Shown piece by piece: positions 41,240-49,609 of a stretch of DNA of 64,000 nt. The DNA lies in contig UQDG01000006.1 in NCBI GenBank assembly GCA_900539695.1, positions 1 through 64,000 of the forward strand, read 5' to 3'. The notes below the pieces were generated by a model. It searched no databases, was not told the DNA's origin, and saw only the letters and a program-made list of their open reading frames with translations. This DNA comes from an uncultured Oscillospiraceae bacterium. Lineage in GTDB: Bacteria > Bacillota > Clostridia > Oscillospirales > Ruminococcaceae. The stretch's first letter is position 1. Each line of letters starts with the position of its first letter. The position numbers and the translations under genes are program-made.

Positions 41240-44170
41240 TCAATCTTTGTGGTCTTCTTTGCGTTCTTCCAGTGCGGCAAACAGGCTGCGCAGACGGATA
41301 TTCACCGCGCCCAGGTTGGTGATTTCGTCAATTTTCAACTGGGTGTACAGCTTGCCGCCCGCCTGCAGGATCTCGCGGGTCTCATCGGTGGTAACGGCGT
41401 CCAGACCGCAGCCGAAGGACACCAGCTGCACCAGGTCCATATCGGGCTGCTCTGTGCAGTATCTGGCGGCAGCGTACAGGCGGCTGTGGTAGGTCCACTG
41501 GTTCAGCACCGAGGTCTGGAACTTCTGCTCGTAGCAGCTGACCGAATCCTCGGACACAACGGCCGCGCCCTGGCGGATGATGAGCTGGTTGATGCCGTGG
41601 TTGATCTCCGGGTCCACATGGTAGGGGCGGCCCGCCAGCACGATAATGTGGCGGCCCTCCTTACGGGCGGTGGCGATGATTTCCGCACCCTTGTCCCGCA
41701 GCTGCTGCATGTGGCGGTGGTACTCGTCATAGGCGGCATCGATGGCGGCATGCACATCCCTTTTGTTCAGGCCGGGGAAGTACTTGTCCAGCGCCTGGGC
41801 AAACTTGCCGTAAAAGTCCTTGCGGCGCTCCAGGTTGAAGTAATCGTAGATCAGCCGGGTCCTGGTCAGCTCGGGGCAGTTGCCCTCCAGCACCTCGGGG
41901 TAGTAGGCGACCACCGGGCAATTATAGTGGTTGTCGCCCAGGTGTTCGTCCAGGTTGTAGCTCATGCAGGGGTAGAACACCGCATCGACGCCCTGCTCGC
42001 ACAGCCACCTGATATGGCCGTGGCTCAGCTTGGCGGGGAAGCAGGCCGTGTCGCTGGGGATGGTAGCCTGGCCGCTCTGGTACAGCTTGCGGTTGGAGAA
42101 GGGGCTGACCGTGACCTTAAAGCCCAGCCTGGTGAACAGCGTATGCCAGAAGGGCAGCAGCTCGTACATATTCAGGCACAGCGGGATGCCGATATTGCCG
42201 CGCGGGGAAGCCGGAGCCGGGGCATTGCGGTACTCCTCGATGAGCTTGAGCTTGTAGGCGTAGAGGTCCAGATCCTCGTTGTTGGCCTTGCCGGTCACCG
42301 GCTTATCGCAGCGGTTGCCGGAGATAAAGCGCTTGCCATCGGCAAAAACGTTCACGGTCAGCTGGCAATGGTTGCCGCAGCCGCCGCACTGCACGGTGTT
42401 GACTTTCTGGCTGAAACTGCGCAGTTCTTCCTCGGTCAGCACCGTGCTGCGGGCGTTCTCGCCCGCGCGGGCCTTGCCGTACAGCGCAGCGCCGTAAGCA
42501 CCCATCAGGCCGGCAATGTCGGGGCGGATGACGTTGACGCCCATCTCTTTTTCAAAGGCGCGGAGGACGGCCTCATTATAGAAAGTACCGCCCTGCACGA
42601 CGATGTTGCGGCCCAGCTCCTCGGGGCTGGAAGCGCGGATGACCTTGTACAGCGCGTTCTTGACCACCGAGATGGACAGACCGGCGCTGATGTTTTCGAT
42701 CGATGCACCGTCCTTCTGTGCCTGCTTGACCGAGGAGTTCATGAACACGGTGCAGCGGCTGCCCAGGTCGACGGGCTTGTCGGCAAACAGGCCCAGGGCG
42801 GCGAATTTTTTCACGTCGTAGCCCAAAGCCTGGGCGAAGGTCTGCAAGAAGCTGCCGCAGCCGGAGGAGCAGGCCTCGTTCAGGAAGATGTTGCTGATAG
42901 CGCCATCCTCGATTTTAAAGCACTTCATATCCTGGCCGCCGATGTCGATGATGAAGTCCACGTCCGGCAAAAAGTGCTTGGCTGCAGTAAAGTGGGCCAC
43001 GGTCTCAACAAGGCCGCGGTCACAGTGGAAGGCGTTTTTGACCAGTTCCTCGCCGTAGCCGGTGGTGGTCACGCTGGCCACCTGCAGGCCGGGATGGTCC
43101 TGGTACAGTTTCAGCAGCGTTTCCTTGACCAGCGGGATGGGGTTGCCCAGGTTGGGGCGGTAGCTCTCAAACAGGATGTTGGCGTTTTGGTCGATGACCA
43201 CCAGCTTGATGGTGGTGGAGCCGGAGTCGATGCCGATATGCACCGGCCCGCAATCTGCGCCGAAGGGCAGGCAGGGGACAGCGGCCTTCATGTGGCGGGC
43301 GTGGAACTCCTCGTACTCCTGCTTATCGGCAAACAGCGGCGGCAGGCTCACGTAGGTGGCCGTGGCGCTGTAATTGTCCAACCGCTGGGCAACCTCGTGC
43401 AGGTCCAGCACCTCATCGGCGTAGAAGGCCGCGCCCATGGCCACAAAAAGCAGGCTGTTCTCCGGCAGGGTGCCGGTAACGCCCAGGGTCTTGTCAAAGC
43501 TCCGGCGCAGCGTTTTGGAGAAGGTCAGCGGCCCGCCCAGGTACAGGATGTTGCCCTGAATGGGGCGGCCCTGGGCCAGGCCCGCGATGGTCTGGTTGAC
43601 CACCGCCTGATAGATGGACGCCGCGATGTCACCGGCCTGTGCGCCCTGGTTGATCAACGGCTGGATGTCGCTTTTGGCAAACACGCCGCAGCGGCTGGCG
43701 ATGGTGTAGGTGCGGGTAGCCTGCTGGGCCGCCCGGTCCATCTCGTCCGCGCCCATCTTCAGCAGGGTGGCCATCTGGTCGATGAAAGCACCCGTGCCGC
43801 CGGCGCAGCTGCCGTTCATGCGGACCTCGGTGCCGTTCGTCAGGAACAGGATCTTGGCATCCTCGCCGCCCAGCTCAATGATGCAGTCGGTGCCGGGCAC
43901 CAGACGGTTGGCGGCCACGCGGGTCGCGAAGACCTCCTGCACAAAGGGGACCTTGCAGCTGTCCGCCAGGCCCATACCGGCCGAGCCGGAGATCGCCAGG
44001 TAGGCTTTGCCATCGGGCAGATATTCGGCGGCCACTTTTTCCAGCAGCGCCCTGCCTTTTTCCAAAATATGGCTGAAATGACGTTCATATGTAGAAAACG
44101 CGATCTCTCCGGCGTCGTTCAGCACAACACACTTAATCGTGGTGGAACCAATGTCCAGACCAACTCTCAT
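41240..44170 (-). CDS. Double-ASKHA acyl-CoA dehydratase activase (BcrAD/BadFG/HgdC type) with DUF2229
   Basis: 976 aa. Two tandem ATP-binding activase domains: the first begins MRVGLDIGSTTIKCVVLND and has GSCAGGTGAF; the second (about 330-600) begins HIGIDSGSTTIKLVVID and has EACSSGCGSF. Each holds the Cys that shares a 4Fe-4S cluster in HgdC-type activators. A linker with CGGCGNHCQL (about 610) and a DUF2229-type C-terminal domain follow (PSDTACFPAKLSHGH, YHVDPEINHGINQL). ATG 44170 is preceded by AGGAGG at 10 nt. In many Firmicutes this and the next protein are one chain of about 1,400 residues; here they are split. Activators use ATP to drive low-potential electrons into a radical dehydratase; the substrate here is unknown. 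Confidence 0.85.
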   Translation of the reverse strand: MRVGLDIGSTTIKCVVLNDAGEIAFSTYERHFSHILEKGRALLEKVAAEYLPDGKAYLAISGSAGMGLADSCKVPFVQEVFATRVAANRLVPGTDCIIELGGEDAKILFLTNGTEVRMNGSCAGGTGAFIDQMATLLKMGADEMDRAAQQATRTYTIASRCGVFAKSDIQPLINQGAQAGDIAASIYQAVVNQTIAGLAQGRPIQGNILYLGGPLTFSKTLRRSFDKTLGVTGTLPENSLLFVAMGAAFYADEVLDLHEVAQRLDNYSATATYVSLPPLFADKQEYEEFHARHMKAAVPCLPFGADCGPVHIGIDSGSTTIKLVVIDQNANILFESYRPNLGNPIPLVKETLLKLYQDHPGLQVASVTTTGYGEELVKNAFHCDRGLVETVAHFTAAKHFLPDVDFIIDIGGQDMKCFKIEDGAISNIFLNEACSSGCGSFLQTFAQALGYDVKKFAALGLFADKPVDLGSRCTVFMNSSVKQAQKDGASIENISAGLSISVVKNALYKVIRASSPEELGRNIVVQGGTFYNEAVLRAFEKEMGVNVIRPDIAGLMGAYGAALYGKARAGENARSTVLTEEELRSFSQKVNTVQCGGCGNHCQLTVNVFADGKRFISGNRCDKPVTGKANNEDLDLYAYKLKLIEEYRNAPAPASPRGNIGIPLCLNMYELLPFWHTLFTRLGFKVTVSPFSNRKLYQSGQATIPSDTACFPAKLSHGHIRWLCEQGVDAVFYPCMSYNLDEHLGDNHYNCPVVAYYPEVLEGNCPELTRTRLIYDYFNLERRKDFYGKFAQALDKYFPGLNKRDVHAAIDAAYDEYHRHMQQLRDKGAEIIATARKEGRHIIVLAGRPYHVDPEINHGINQLIIRQGAAVVSEDSVSCYEQKFQTSVLNQWTYHSRLYAAARYCTEQPDMDLVQLVSFGCGLDAVTTDETREILQAGGKLYTQLKIDEITNLGAVNIRLRSLFAALEERKEDHKD

Positions 44171-44426
44171 ACGGATTTGACCTCCTGCGGTGTAACCTGT
44201 GGGGAAAAGGGAATGGGCTGCCGGGCAGCAAAGCGCTGTACCCAGCAGTACCATATTAAGTTATTATACGATTTTTCGCCACGATTGGCAAGGTTTCTAT
44301 AATAATGTATATCCTGTCAAATTGCAAGCGTTGTACCAAAAACCGGCAAATTGTACCAAAAAAACACCAAAGCGGCGCAGGAATCTTCCTGCACCGCCCT
44401 GGTGTCAAAAGAAAAGAGGAGTATGG

Positions 44427-44519
44427 ATGAAAAAACTTGGGGTCACGTTCTCGTTCCGGGTCCCTGCTCCCTTCCTGAGAACATTTACAGTATACCCGGC
44501 GAATGTGAAAAGAAAATGA
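44427..44519 (+). CDS. Candidate 30-residue basic peptide
   Basis: An AGAGGAG box 5 nt before ATG 44427 opens a 30-codon frame beginning MKKLGVTFSFRVPAP and ending VYPANVKRK, with a net positive charge. There is no clear promoter and no recognised family, and the overlapping ATG at 44423 opens another short frame. The rest of 44171-44717 holds a GCAGGAA/TTCCTGC hairpin near 44367-44403 without a T-run and a repeat piece at 44596. Confidence 0.25.
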   Translation: MKKLGVTFSFRVPAPFLRTFTVYPANVKRK

Positions 44520-44595
44520 ACTGAATTTGAAGAAATATGAAAAATTGTGTGATAAGATTGTAACGGGTGCGGGGGCATTTACGTGGCTGCGACTT

Positions 44596-44628
44596 TGGCG
44601 GCCCCCTCTGCGAGGGAGGCTCTTTCCA
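44596..44628. repeat. End piece of repeat family A
   Basis: GCGGCCCCCTCTGCGAGGG then AGGCTCTTTCC, the terminal block of family A in reverse sense. It lies about 90 nt upstream of queH. Confidence 0.45.
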
Positions 44629-44717
44629 ACCGTGCAGCAATTTTACGGATATACGAAACCCAAAAAATGTGGTACAATAATGGCAGCATCAAAATCCAGG
44701 CAAAGAGGTGCCGCATC

Positions 44718-45329
44718 ATGGCCAATCGCATCAATTATCAACTGGAAATGGAAAAGGTCCTGCGCCGGCTGGGGGATACCAAACCCACGCTGCTGCTGCA
44801 TGCCTGCTGTGCGCCCTGCTCCAGCGCCACGCTGGAACGGCTGACCGAGCATTTCCGGCTTTCCATTTTATATTATAACCCCAACATCTACCCGCCCGCC
44901 GAATATCACCGCCGCGAGGCCGAGCTGGAGCGCTTTGTGGAGCAGGCGGGCTATCGCTACCCGGTCATCGAGCTGCCCTATGAACCCGACGAGTTCTACA
45001 CCGCCGTCAAGGGCTTAGAGCAGGAGCCGGAGAAAGGCGGGCGCTGCACCGTCTGCTACCGCCTGCGGCTGGAGCAAACCGCCCGGTACGCCGCCGCCCA
45101 TGGGTTCGAGTGGTTCTGCACCACACTGTCCATCTCGCCCATGAAAGACCCCATCCGCATCAACGCCCTGGGGCAGGAATTGGGCGAGAAATACAACGTG
45201 TGCTTTCTGCCCAGCGAGTTCCGCAAAAAGGACGGCTACAAGCGCAGTCTGCAATTAAGTGCCGAGTACGGCCTCTACCGCCAGGACTACTGCGGCTGCG
45301 TCTTCAGCAAGCAGGAGCGGGGCGTGTAA
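44718..45329 (+). CDS. queH: Epoxyqueuosine reductase QueH
   Basis: 203 aa. It has all cysteine motifs of the family: LLHACCAPCSS near 28-38, CTVCYRLRL in the middle and DYCGCVFS at the end. QueH uses a 4Fe-4S cluster and a second metal site to reduce epoxyqueuosine to queuosine in the wobble position of GUN tRNAs, replacing QueG. ATG 44718 follows AAGAGGTG; the open frame extends upstream without an RBS. Monocistronic; a TACAAT -10-like box lies near 44671. Confidence 0.9.
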   Translation: MANRINYQLEMEKVLRRLGDTKPTLLLHACCAPCSSATLERLTEHFRLSILYYNPNIYPPAEYHRREAELERFVEQAGYRYPVIELPYEPDEFYTAVKGLEQEPEKGGRCTVCYRLRLEQTARYAAAHGFEWFCTTLSISPMKDPIRINALGQELGEKYNVCFLPSEFRKKDGYKRSLQLSAEYGLYRQDYCGCVFSKQERGV

Positions 45330-45354
45330 GCCCCCCAAAAAAAGCCCCCCTTGT

Positions 45355-45445
45355 ATAAAGGGTGACTCTCCGCAGTGCGGGGAGATGTCGCGAAGCGACA
45401 GAGGGGCCCGGGCCCGAAGGGCTGTCAGCGAAACTGACGGGGGGA
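45355..45445. repeat. Dispersed palindromic repeat, family C
   Basis: GACTCTCCGCAGTGCGGGGA, then TGTCGCGAAGCGACA, then CTGTCAGCGAAACTGACGGG, each a small hairpin with GCGAA-type loops. It lies between queH and the PF06541 gene and has no reading frame. Single copy in this window, but the layout of serial GCGAA hairpins is typical of REP clusters. Confidence 0.5.
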
Positions 45446-45542
45446 TCGTCTCGTCTGTGTGCCAAGTCGGTTTACAATTTCACACCCCGCATTTTCTGGG
45501 CGGTTCAGCCTGCCCGGAACGCCGGAGAACCAGGAGTTTTGT

Positions 45543-46844
45543 ATGACATTTTATTCTTTTTTGTTTTTGTTTTTTGCCTACTCCTTCCTCGGCTGGGTAG
45601 GGGAGGTCCTTTACACCGCCGTGACCAGGCGCAGGTATCAGGACCGCGGCGTCCTCAGTGGGCCGCTGTGCATTTTGTACGGCATCGGCGCCCACCTCAT
45701 CAGCTTTGCTCTGCGGGACCTCAGCAATGACAGCTGGTTCTTTTTGGCCGTCTTCAGCGCCGTGTACGCCACCGTCATCGAGTGGGTGGCCGGCCACATC
45801 CTGGAGCGCACCAGCCACACCCGCTGGTGGGACTACAGCGATATGCCGTTTAACCTGGACGGCTACGTCTGCCTGGGGGCCTCGGCCCTGTGGGGCGTGT
45901 TGGGCGTTGTGGCGGTGAAATGGGGCAACCCGCTGCTGCTTGCCCTTTATGGCTTGCTGCCCCACCGGCTGATCGCCATTATCCTGTGGGCGGCGCTGGT
46001 CATCTTTGCCATCGACGCCGTGGGCACCCTTTTGGCCATGCTGGGCCTGCGTTACCGCTGGGCCGCCGGGGCGGAGATCGAGAACCGCCTGGCCAACTTT
46101 ACCGTCAACACCGGCATGGCGCTTCTGGGCTGGGTCGAGCAGCGCATGAACAAGGCCCACCCGGCCCTGACCTTCCGGCGCCAGCGCCGGGCCAAAAGCA
46201 CCACCTTTGCCGAAGGATGCAGCCCGTATAAGATCATCCTGCTTTTCTTCATCGGCGCGTTTTTGGGCGATATTACCGAGACGATCTTCTGCCGCATCAC
46301 CGCCGGTTACTGGATGAGCCGTTCCAGCGTGGTGTGGGGGCCGTTTTCCATCGTGTGGGGCCTGGCCATTGCCGCCGTGACCCAGCTGCTCTACCGCTAC
46401 AAGGACCGCCCCGCCAGCTGGCTGTTTGTGGCGGGCACCCTGCTGGGCGGCGCGTATGAGTATTTGTGCAGCGTGTTTACCGAGGTCGTGTTCGGCACGG
46501 TGTTCTGGGATTACAGCGCCATCCCGTTCAACCTGGGCGGGCGCATCAACCTGCTGTACTGCTTCTTCTGGGGCTTTGCCGCCATTGCCTGGTTCAAGGT
46601 GTTGTACCCGCCCATCTCCCATATGATCGAGTCCCTCCCCAAGCGGTTCGGCACCGTGCTGACCTGGGGGCTGTGCGTGTTCATGGCCGCCAACATCGCC
46701 GTCAGCTCCGCCGCGCTGGTGCGCTATAACCAGCGTGTCCGCGGCGAAGCCGCCGCCACCAGCCTGGCCGCCTGCCTCGACGAGCATTTCGACGACGCCC
46801 GCATGGCCAAGGTCTACCCCAAAGCCGTGCATGTAGAAAAGTAA
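45543..46844 (+). CDS. PF06541-type membrane protein (putative ABC transporter permease), tandem duplicate
   Basis: 433 aa with two homologous halves. The first starts FYSFLFLFFAYSFLGWVGEV and has YTAVTRRRYQDRGVLSGPLC; the second starts YKIILLFFIGAFLGDITETI and has GYWMSRSSVVWGPFSIVWG. Each half ends with a W-DYS-MPFNL-G-NLLYCFFWG-type block (WWDYSDMPFNLDGYVCLGAS and FWDYSAIPFNLGGRINLLYC). About 10 membrane helices in all. CAGGAG precedes ATG 45543. Annotated in databases as ABC-like permease, but no ATPase is adjacent and the function is unknown. Confidence 0.8.
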   Translation: MTFYSFLFLFFAYSFLGWVGEVLYTAVTRRRYQDRGVLSGPLCILYGIGAHLISFALRDLSNDSWFFLAVFSAVYATVIEWVAGHILERTSHTRWWDYSDMPFNLDGYVCLGASALWGVLGVVAVKWGNPLLLALYGLLPHRLIAIILWAALVIFAIDAVGTLLAMLGLRYRWAAGAEIENRLANFTVNTGMALLGWVEQRMNKAHPALTFRRQRRAKSTTFAEGCSPYKIILLFFIGAFLGDITETIFCRITAGYWMSRSSVVWGPFSIVWGLAIAAVTQLLYRYKDRPASWLFVAGTLLGGAYEYLCSVFTEVVFGTVFWDYSAIPFNLGGRINLLYCFFWGFAAIAWFKVLYPPISHMIESLPKRFGTVLTWGLCVFMAANIAVSSAALVRYNQRVRGEAAATSLAACLDEHFDDARMAKVYPKAVHVEK

Positions 46845-46906
46845 GACGGCGGGGGAGAGAGCCTTGCCTGAAACGCTCTCCCTGCCGGATAGAGGCTTTT
46901 TTGAGT

Positions 46907-46935
46907 TTGTATCTTTTCCCGAAGTGTGCTATACT
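46907..46935 (+). promoter_or_regulatory. Promoter of the BMP-phosphoesterase-gpsA operon
   Basis: TTGTAT (46907-46912), 17-nt spacer, TATACT (46930-46935), 35 nt before ATG 46971. Confidence 0.7.
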
Positions 46936-46970
46936 GATAGCCGCACGAAAATTTGAAGGAGGAACTGCCC

Positions 46971-48938
46971 ATGCTGCGCAATGAAGCGATGGATGAATAC
47001 GGCAAGGCCCAAAAGCTGGGCCAGAAAGATTACCGTGAGAAGATGCTCCACGGGCAGTCCCCGTTTTTGCCGGTGCTGGATGACATCCTGAAAAACGTGC
47101 AGGTGGAAAACCAGCTGCCCCTGGGCCTGGTCGAAATCCCGATAAAGCTGGTGGTCGGCACCAAAACGGCAGGCCGCACCGCCGCTTTTGCCAGCAATTT
47201 TATGCCCCTGCTGGATTTAAAGAGCGAGTTCGGCTCCAAGTGGGTCGCCCTTTGCATGGCCCACGTGGACGAGGGCATCCGTGACCCCATCCGCTGCTTT
47301 GAGTACATGGGCCGCTTCTATGTGCAGGAGGGCAACAAGCGCGTCAGCGTGCTGAAATACTTCGAGGCCGGCAGCGTGACCGGCAACGTCACCCGCGTGG
47401 TGCCCAAATACAACGATACCCCGGAAGTGCGCCTGTACTATGAGTTCATGCACTACTATCCGCTCATCCAGACCTATCTGTTGACCTTTACCAAGCCCGG
47501 CAGCTACGGCCGCCTGCAAAAGGCCATGGGCAAAGGCCCCGAGGAAAAGTGGACCGCCGAGGACCGCGCCGCCATCCTGTCCCTGTACAACTGGGTCGAG
47601 AAGGCCTACACCGCCCTGGGCGGCGACAAGCTGCGCGCCACTGTGGGGGACGTACTGCTGCTGCTTTTGCGCCTGTACTCGATGGAAGAACTGACCAAAG
47701 CCAGCCCCAACGAGCTGCAACAAAAGATCGACGCCCTGTGGGATGACGTGCTGGCCCTGCAGAACGATGACCCCGTCACCGTCAGCGAAAAGCCGGCCGA
47801 GCCTGCCCAGACAAAACTGCTGGAACGCATTTTGCCCATCCACCCGGCAGCCCCCACCCACTTAAAAGTTGCCTTCATCCATGAGCGCACCCCGGAGACC
47901 AGTTCCTGGACCAGCCAGCACGAGTTTGGCCGCACCCAGCTGGACAGTGTGTTTGAGGGCAAGGTGGAGACCTTTGCCTACTTCAACGCTGTGCCCGGCC
48001 GGAACGCCGACCTGCTGATCGAAGCCGCCATCTCCCACGGCGCAGACATCGTATTCACCACCAGCCCCAAGCTGGTGGGCGCCAGCCTGCGCTCGGCAGT
48101 CAAGCACCCCACGGTGCGCATCCTCAACTGCTCCATGGAGATGCCCTACGCCAGCATCCGCACCTATTACACCCGCGTATACGAGGCCAAGTTCATCACC
48201 GGCGCCATCGCCGGGGCCATGGCCGGCACCGACCGCATCGGCTATGTGGCGGATTATCCCAGCTTCGGCGTGCCCGCCAACATCAACGCCTTTGCGCTGG
48301 GTGCCCGCATGGTCAACCCCCGCGCCCGCATTGAGCTGCGCTGGACCTGCCTGCCCGACCAGGAGGACCCGCTGGCCGTCTTTACCCGCAAGGGCATCAC
48401 GGTGGTTTCGGGCCGCGACGCACCGGTGCCGGGCCGCCCCCAGCAGGAGTTCGGCACCTTCCTCATCCGTCCGGGCGGCGTATTGCAAGATCTGGCTACG
48501 CCCTTCTGGCACTGGGGCCAGTTCTACGAGAATGTGGTGCACAGCGTGCTGGACGGCGGCTGGGTGCGGGATAAATCCGGCACCGACGGCCGCGCCGTCA
48601 ACTACTGGTGGGGCATGAACAGCGGTGTCATGGACGTGCTGCTCAGCCGCGAGCTTCCCTCGGACGTGGCGCATCTGGCCCGCATCCTGCGGACAGGCGT
48701 CACCGCCGGTATGATCGACCCGTTTGCCTGCCGCATCACCGACCAGAACGGTACGGTGCGCAACAGCGGCCGCCACGGGCTGGATGTGGAGCAGATCGTC
48801 CACATGGACTATCTGTGCGACGCCGTGGACGGCACCATCCCCGAGTACGACGACCTGACCGAGCAGGCCCGCCCGATGTACCGCATGCAGGGTATCCACC
48901 GTGACCAGCTGCCTGCCGAGAAGGAGGCCACGCTATGA
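46971..48938 (+). CDS. ParB-like domain fused to a BMP/PnrA-type ligand-binding domain
   Basis: 655 aa without signal peptide or lipobox, so cytoplasmic. Residues about 50-145 resemble a ParB N-terminal nuclease-like fold (LGLVEIPIKLVVGTKTAGR, then DPIRCFEYMGRFYVQEGNKR). A helical linker leads to a BMP/PnrA periplasmic-binding-type domain (about 300-620; VAFIHERTPETSSWT, FTTSPKLVGASL, FITGAIAGAMAGTDRIGYV). BMP domains bind nucleosides or similar ligands, usually outside the cell. AAGGAGG precedes ATG 46971. The next gene overlaps by 4 nt. Architecture suggests an intracellular ligand-responsive protein acting on a nucleic acid or nucleotide (inference). Confidence 0.75.
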   Translation: MLRNEAMDEYGKAQKLGQKDYREKMLHGQSPFLPVLDDILKNVQVENQLPLGLVEIPIKLVVGTKTAGRTAAFASNFMPLLDLKSEFGSKWVALCMAHVDEGIRDPIRCFEYMGRFYVQEGNKRVSVLKYFEAGSVTGNVTRVVPKYNDTPEVRLYYEFMHYYPLIQTYLLTFTKPGSYGRLQKAMGKGPEEKWTAEDRAAILSLYNWVEKAYTALGGDKLRATVGDVLLLLLRLYSMEELTKASPNELQQKIDALWDDVLALQNDDPVTVSEKPAEPAQTKLLERILPIHPAAPTHLKVAFIHERTPETSSWTSQHEFGRTQLDSVFEGKVETFAYFNAVPGRNADLLIEAAISHGADIVFTTSPKLVGASLRSAVKHPTVRILNCSMEMPYASIRTYYTRVYEAKFITGAIAGAMAGTDRIGYVADYPSFGVPANINAFALGARMVNPRARIELRWTCLPDQEDPLAVFTRKGITVVSGRDAPVPGRPQQEFGTFLIRPGGVLQDLATPFWHWGQFYENVVHSVLDGGWVRDKSGTDGRAVNYWWGMNSGVMDVLLSRELPSDVAHLARILRTGVTAGMIDPFACRITDQNGTVRNSGRHGLDVEQIVHMDYLCDAVDGTIPEYDDLTEQARPMYRMQGIHRDQLPAEKEATL

Positions 48939-49585
48939 AGCTGCTGTGCATTGCCGATGAGGAGTGCAAGGCGCTTTGGGATTACTATACTCCCGATAAG
49001 ATCGAGGGCGTAGACCTCATTATAGCCTGTGGCGATCTGAACCGCCAGTATCTTGAGTATCTTACCACCATGGCCCCCGTGCCGGTTTTGTACGTGCACG
49101 GCAATCATGACGAAAACTATGACCATCACCCGCCCGAGGGTGCCATCTGCCTGGATGACGACCTGTTCGTCTACCACGGGCTGCGCATTGTGGGGCTGGG
49201 CGGGTCCTGCCGCTACCGCACCGGTGCCTGGCAGTTTACCGAGGCCGAGATGCGCAAGCGCATCAACCGCCTGCGGGGCAAGATCGACCGCCACGGCGGG
49301 TTTGACATCCTTGTCACCCACGCGCCGATGCACGGCTACGGCGACTTGAACGACCTGCCCCACCGCGGCTTCACCGTCTTTCACGAGCTGCTGGACCGCT
49401 ACCATCCCCAGCTGATGCTGCATGGTCATATCCATCTGACCTATGGCTGCAACATCCCACGGGAGCACCGGTATGGGGCCACCCGCATCGTCAACTGCTA
49501 CGAGCGTGTCGCCCTGGAGGCCGAGCCTGTGCTGAAAGAACGCACGGGGCACCGCTTCCTGGCACGCCTGCTGCAGCGACCCTGA
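48935..49585 (+). CDS. Calcineurin-like metallophosphoesterase
   Basis: 216 aa. Motifs II-V are clear: ACGDLN, VHGNHDE, VTHAPMHGYGD and LHGHIH. Motif I, normally D-x-H, reads IADEEC, so the first metal-binding His is replaced. ATG overlaps the upstream stop (ATGA), tying it to the BMP fusion. Substrate unknown; nucleotide or phospholipid-related phosphodiesters are possible. Confidence 0.8.
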   Translation: MKLLCIADEECKALWDYYTPDKIEGVDLIIACGDLNRQYLEYLTTMAPVPVLYVHGNHDENYDHHPPEGAICLDDDLFVYHGLRIVGLGGSCRYRTGAWQFTEAEMRKRINRLRGKIDRHGGFDILVTHAPMHGYGDLNDLPHRGFTVFHELLDRYHPQLMLHGHIHLTYGCNIPREHRYGATRIVNCYERVALEAEPVLKERTGHRFLARLLQRP

Positions 49586-49609
49586 CACCATTTGTAAGGA
49601 GAACCACCC

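Noticed and set aside
41042..44302. 1,086-codon plus-strand frame opposite the activase gene
   Set aside because: Antisense shadow; the minus-strand frame has every family motif and a proper start.
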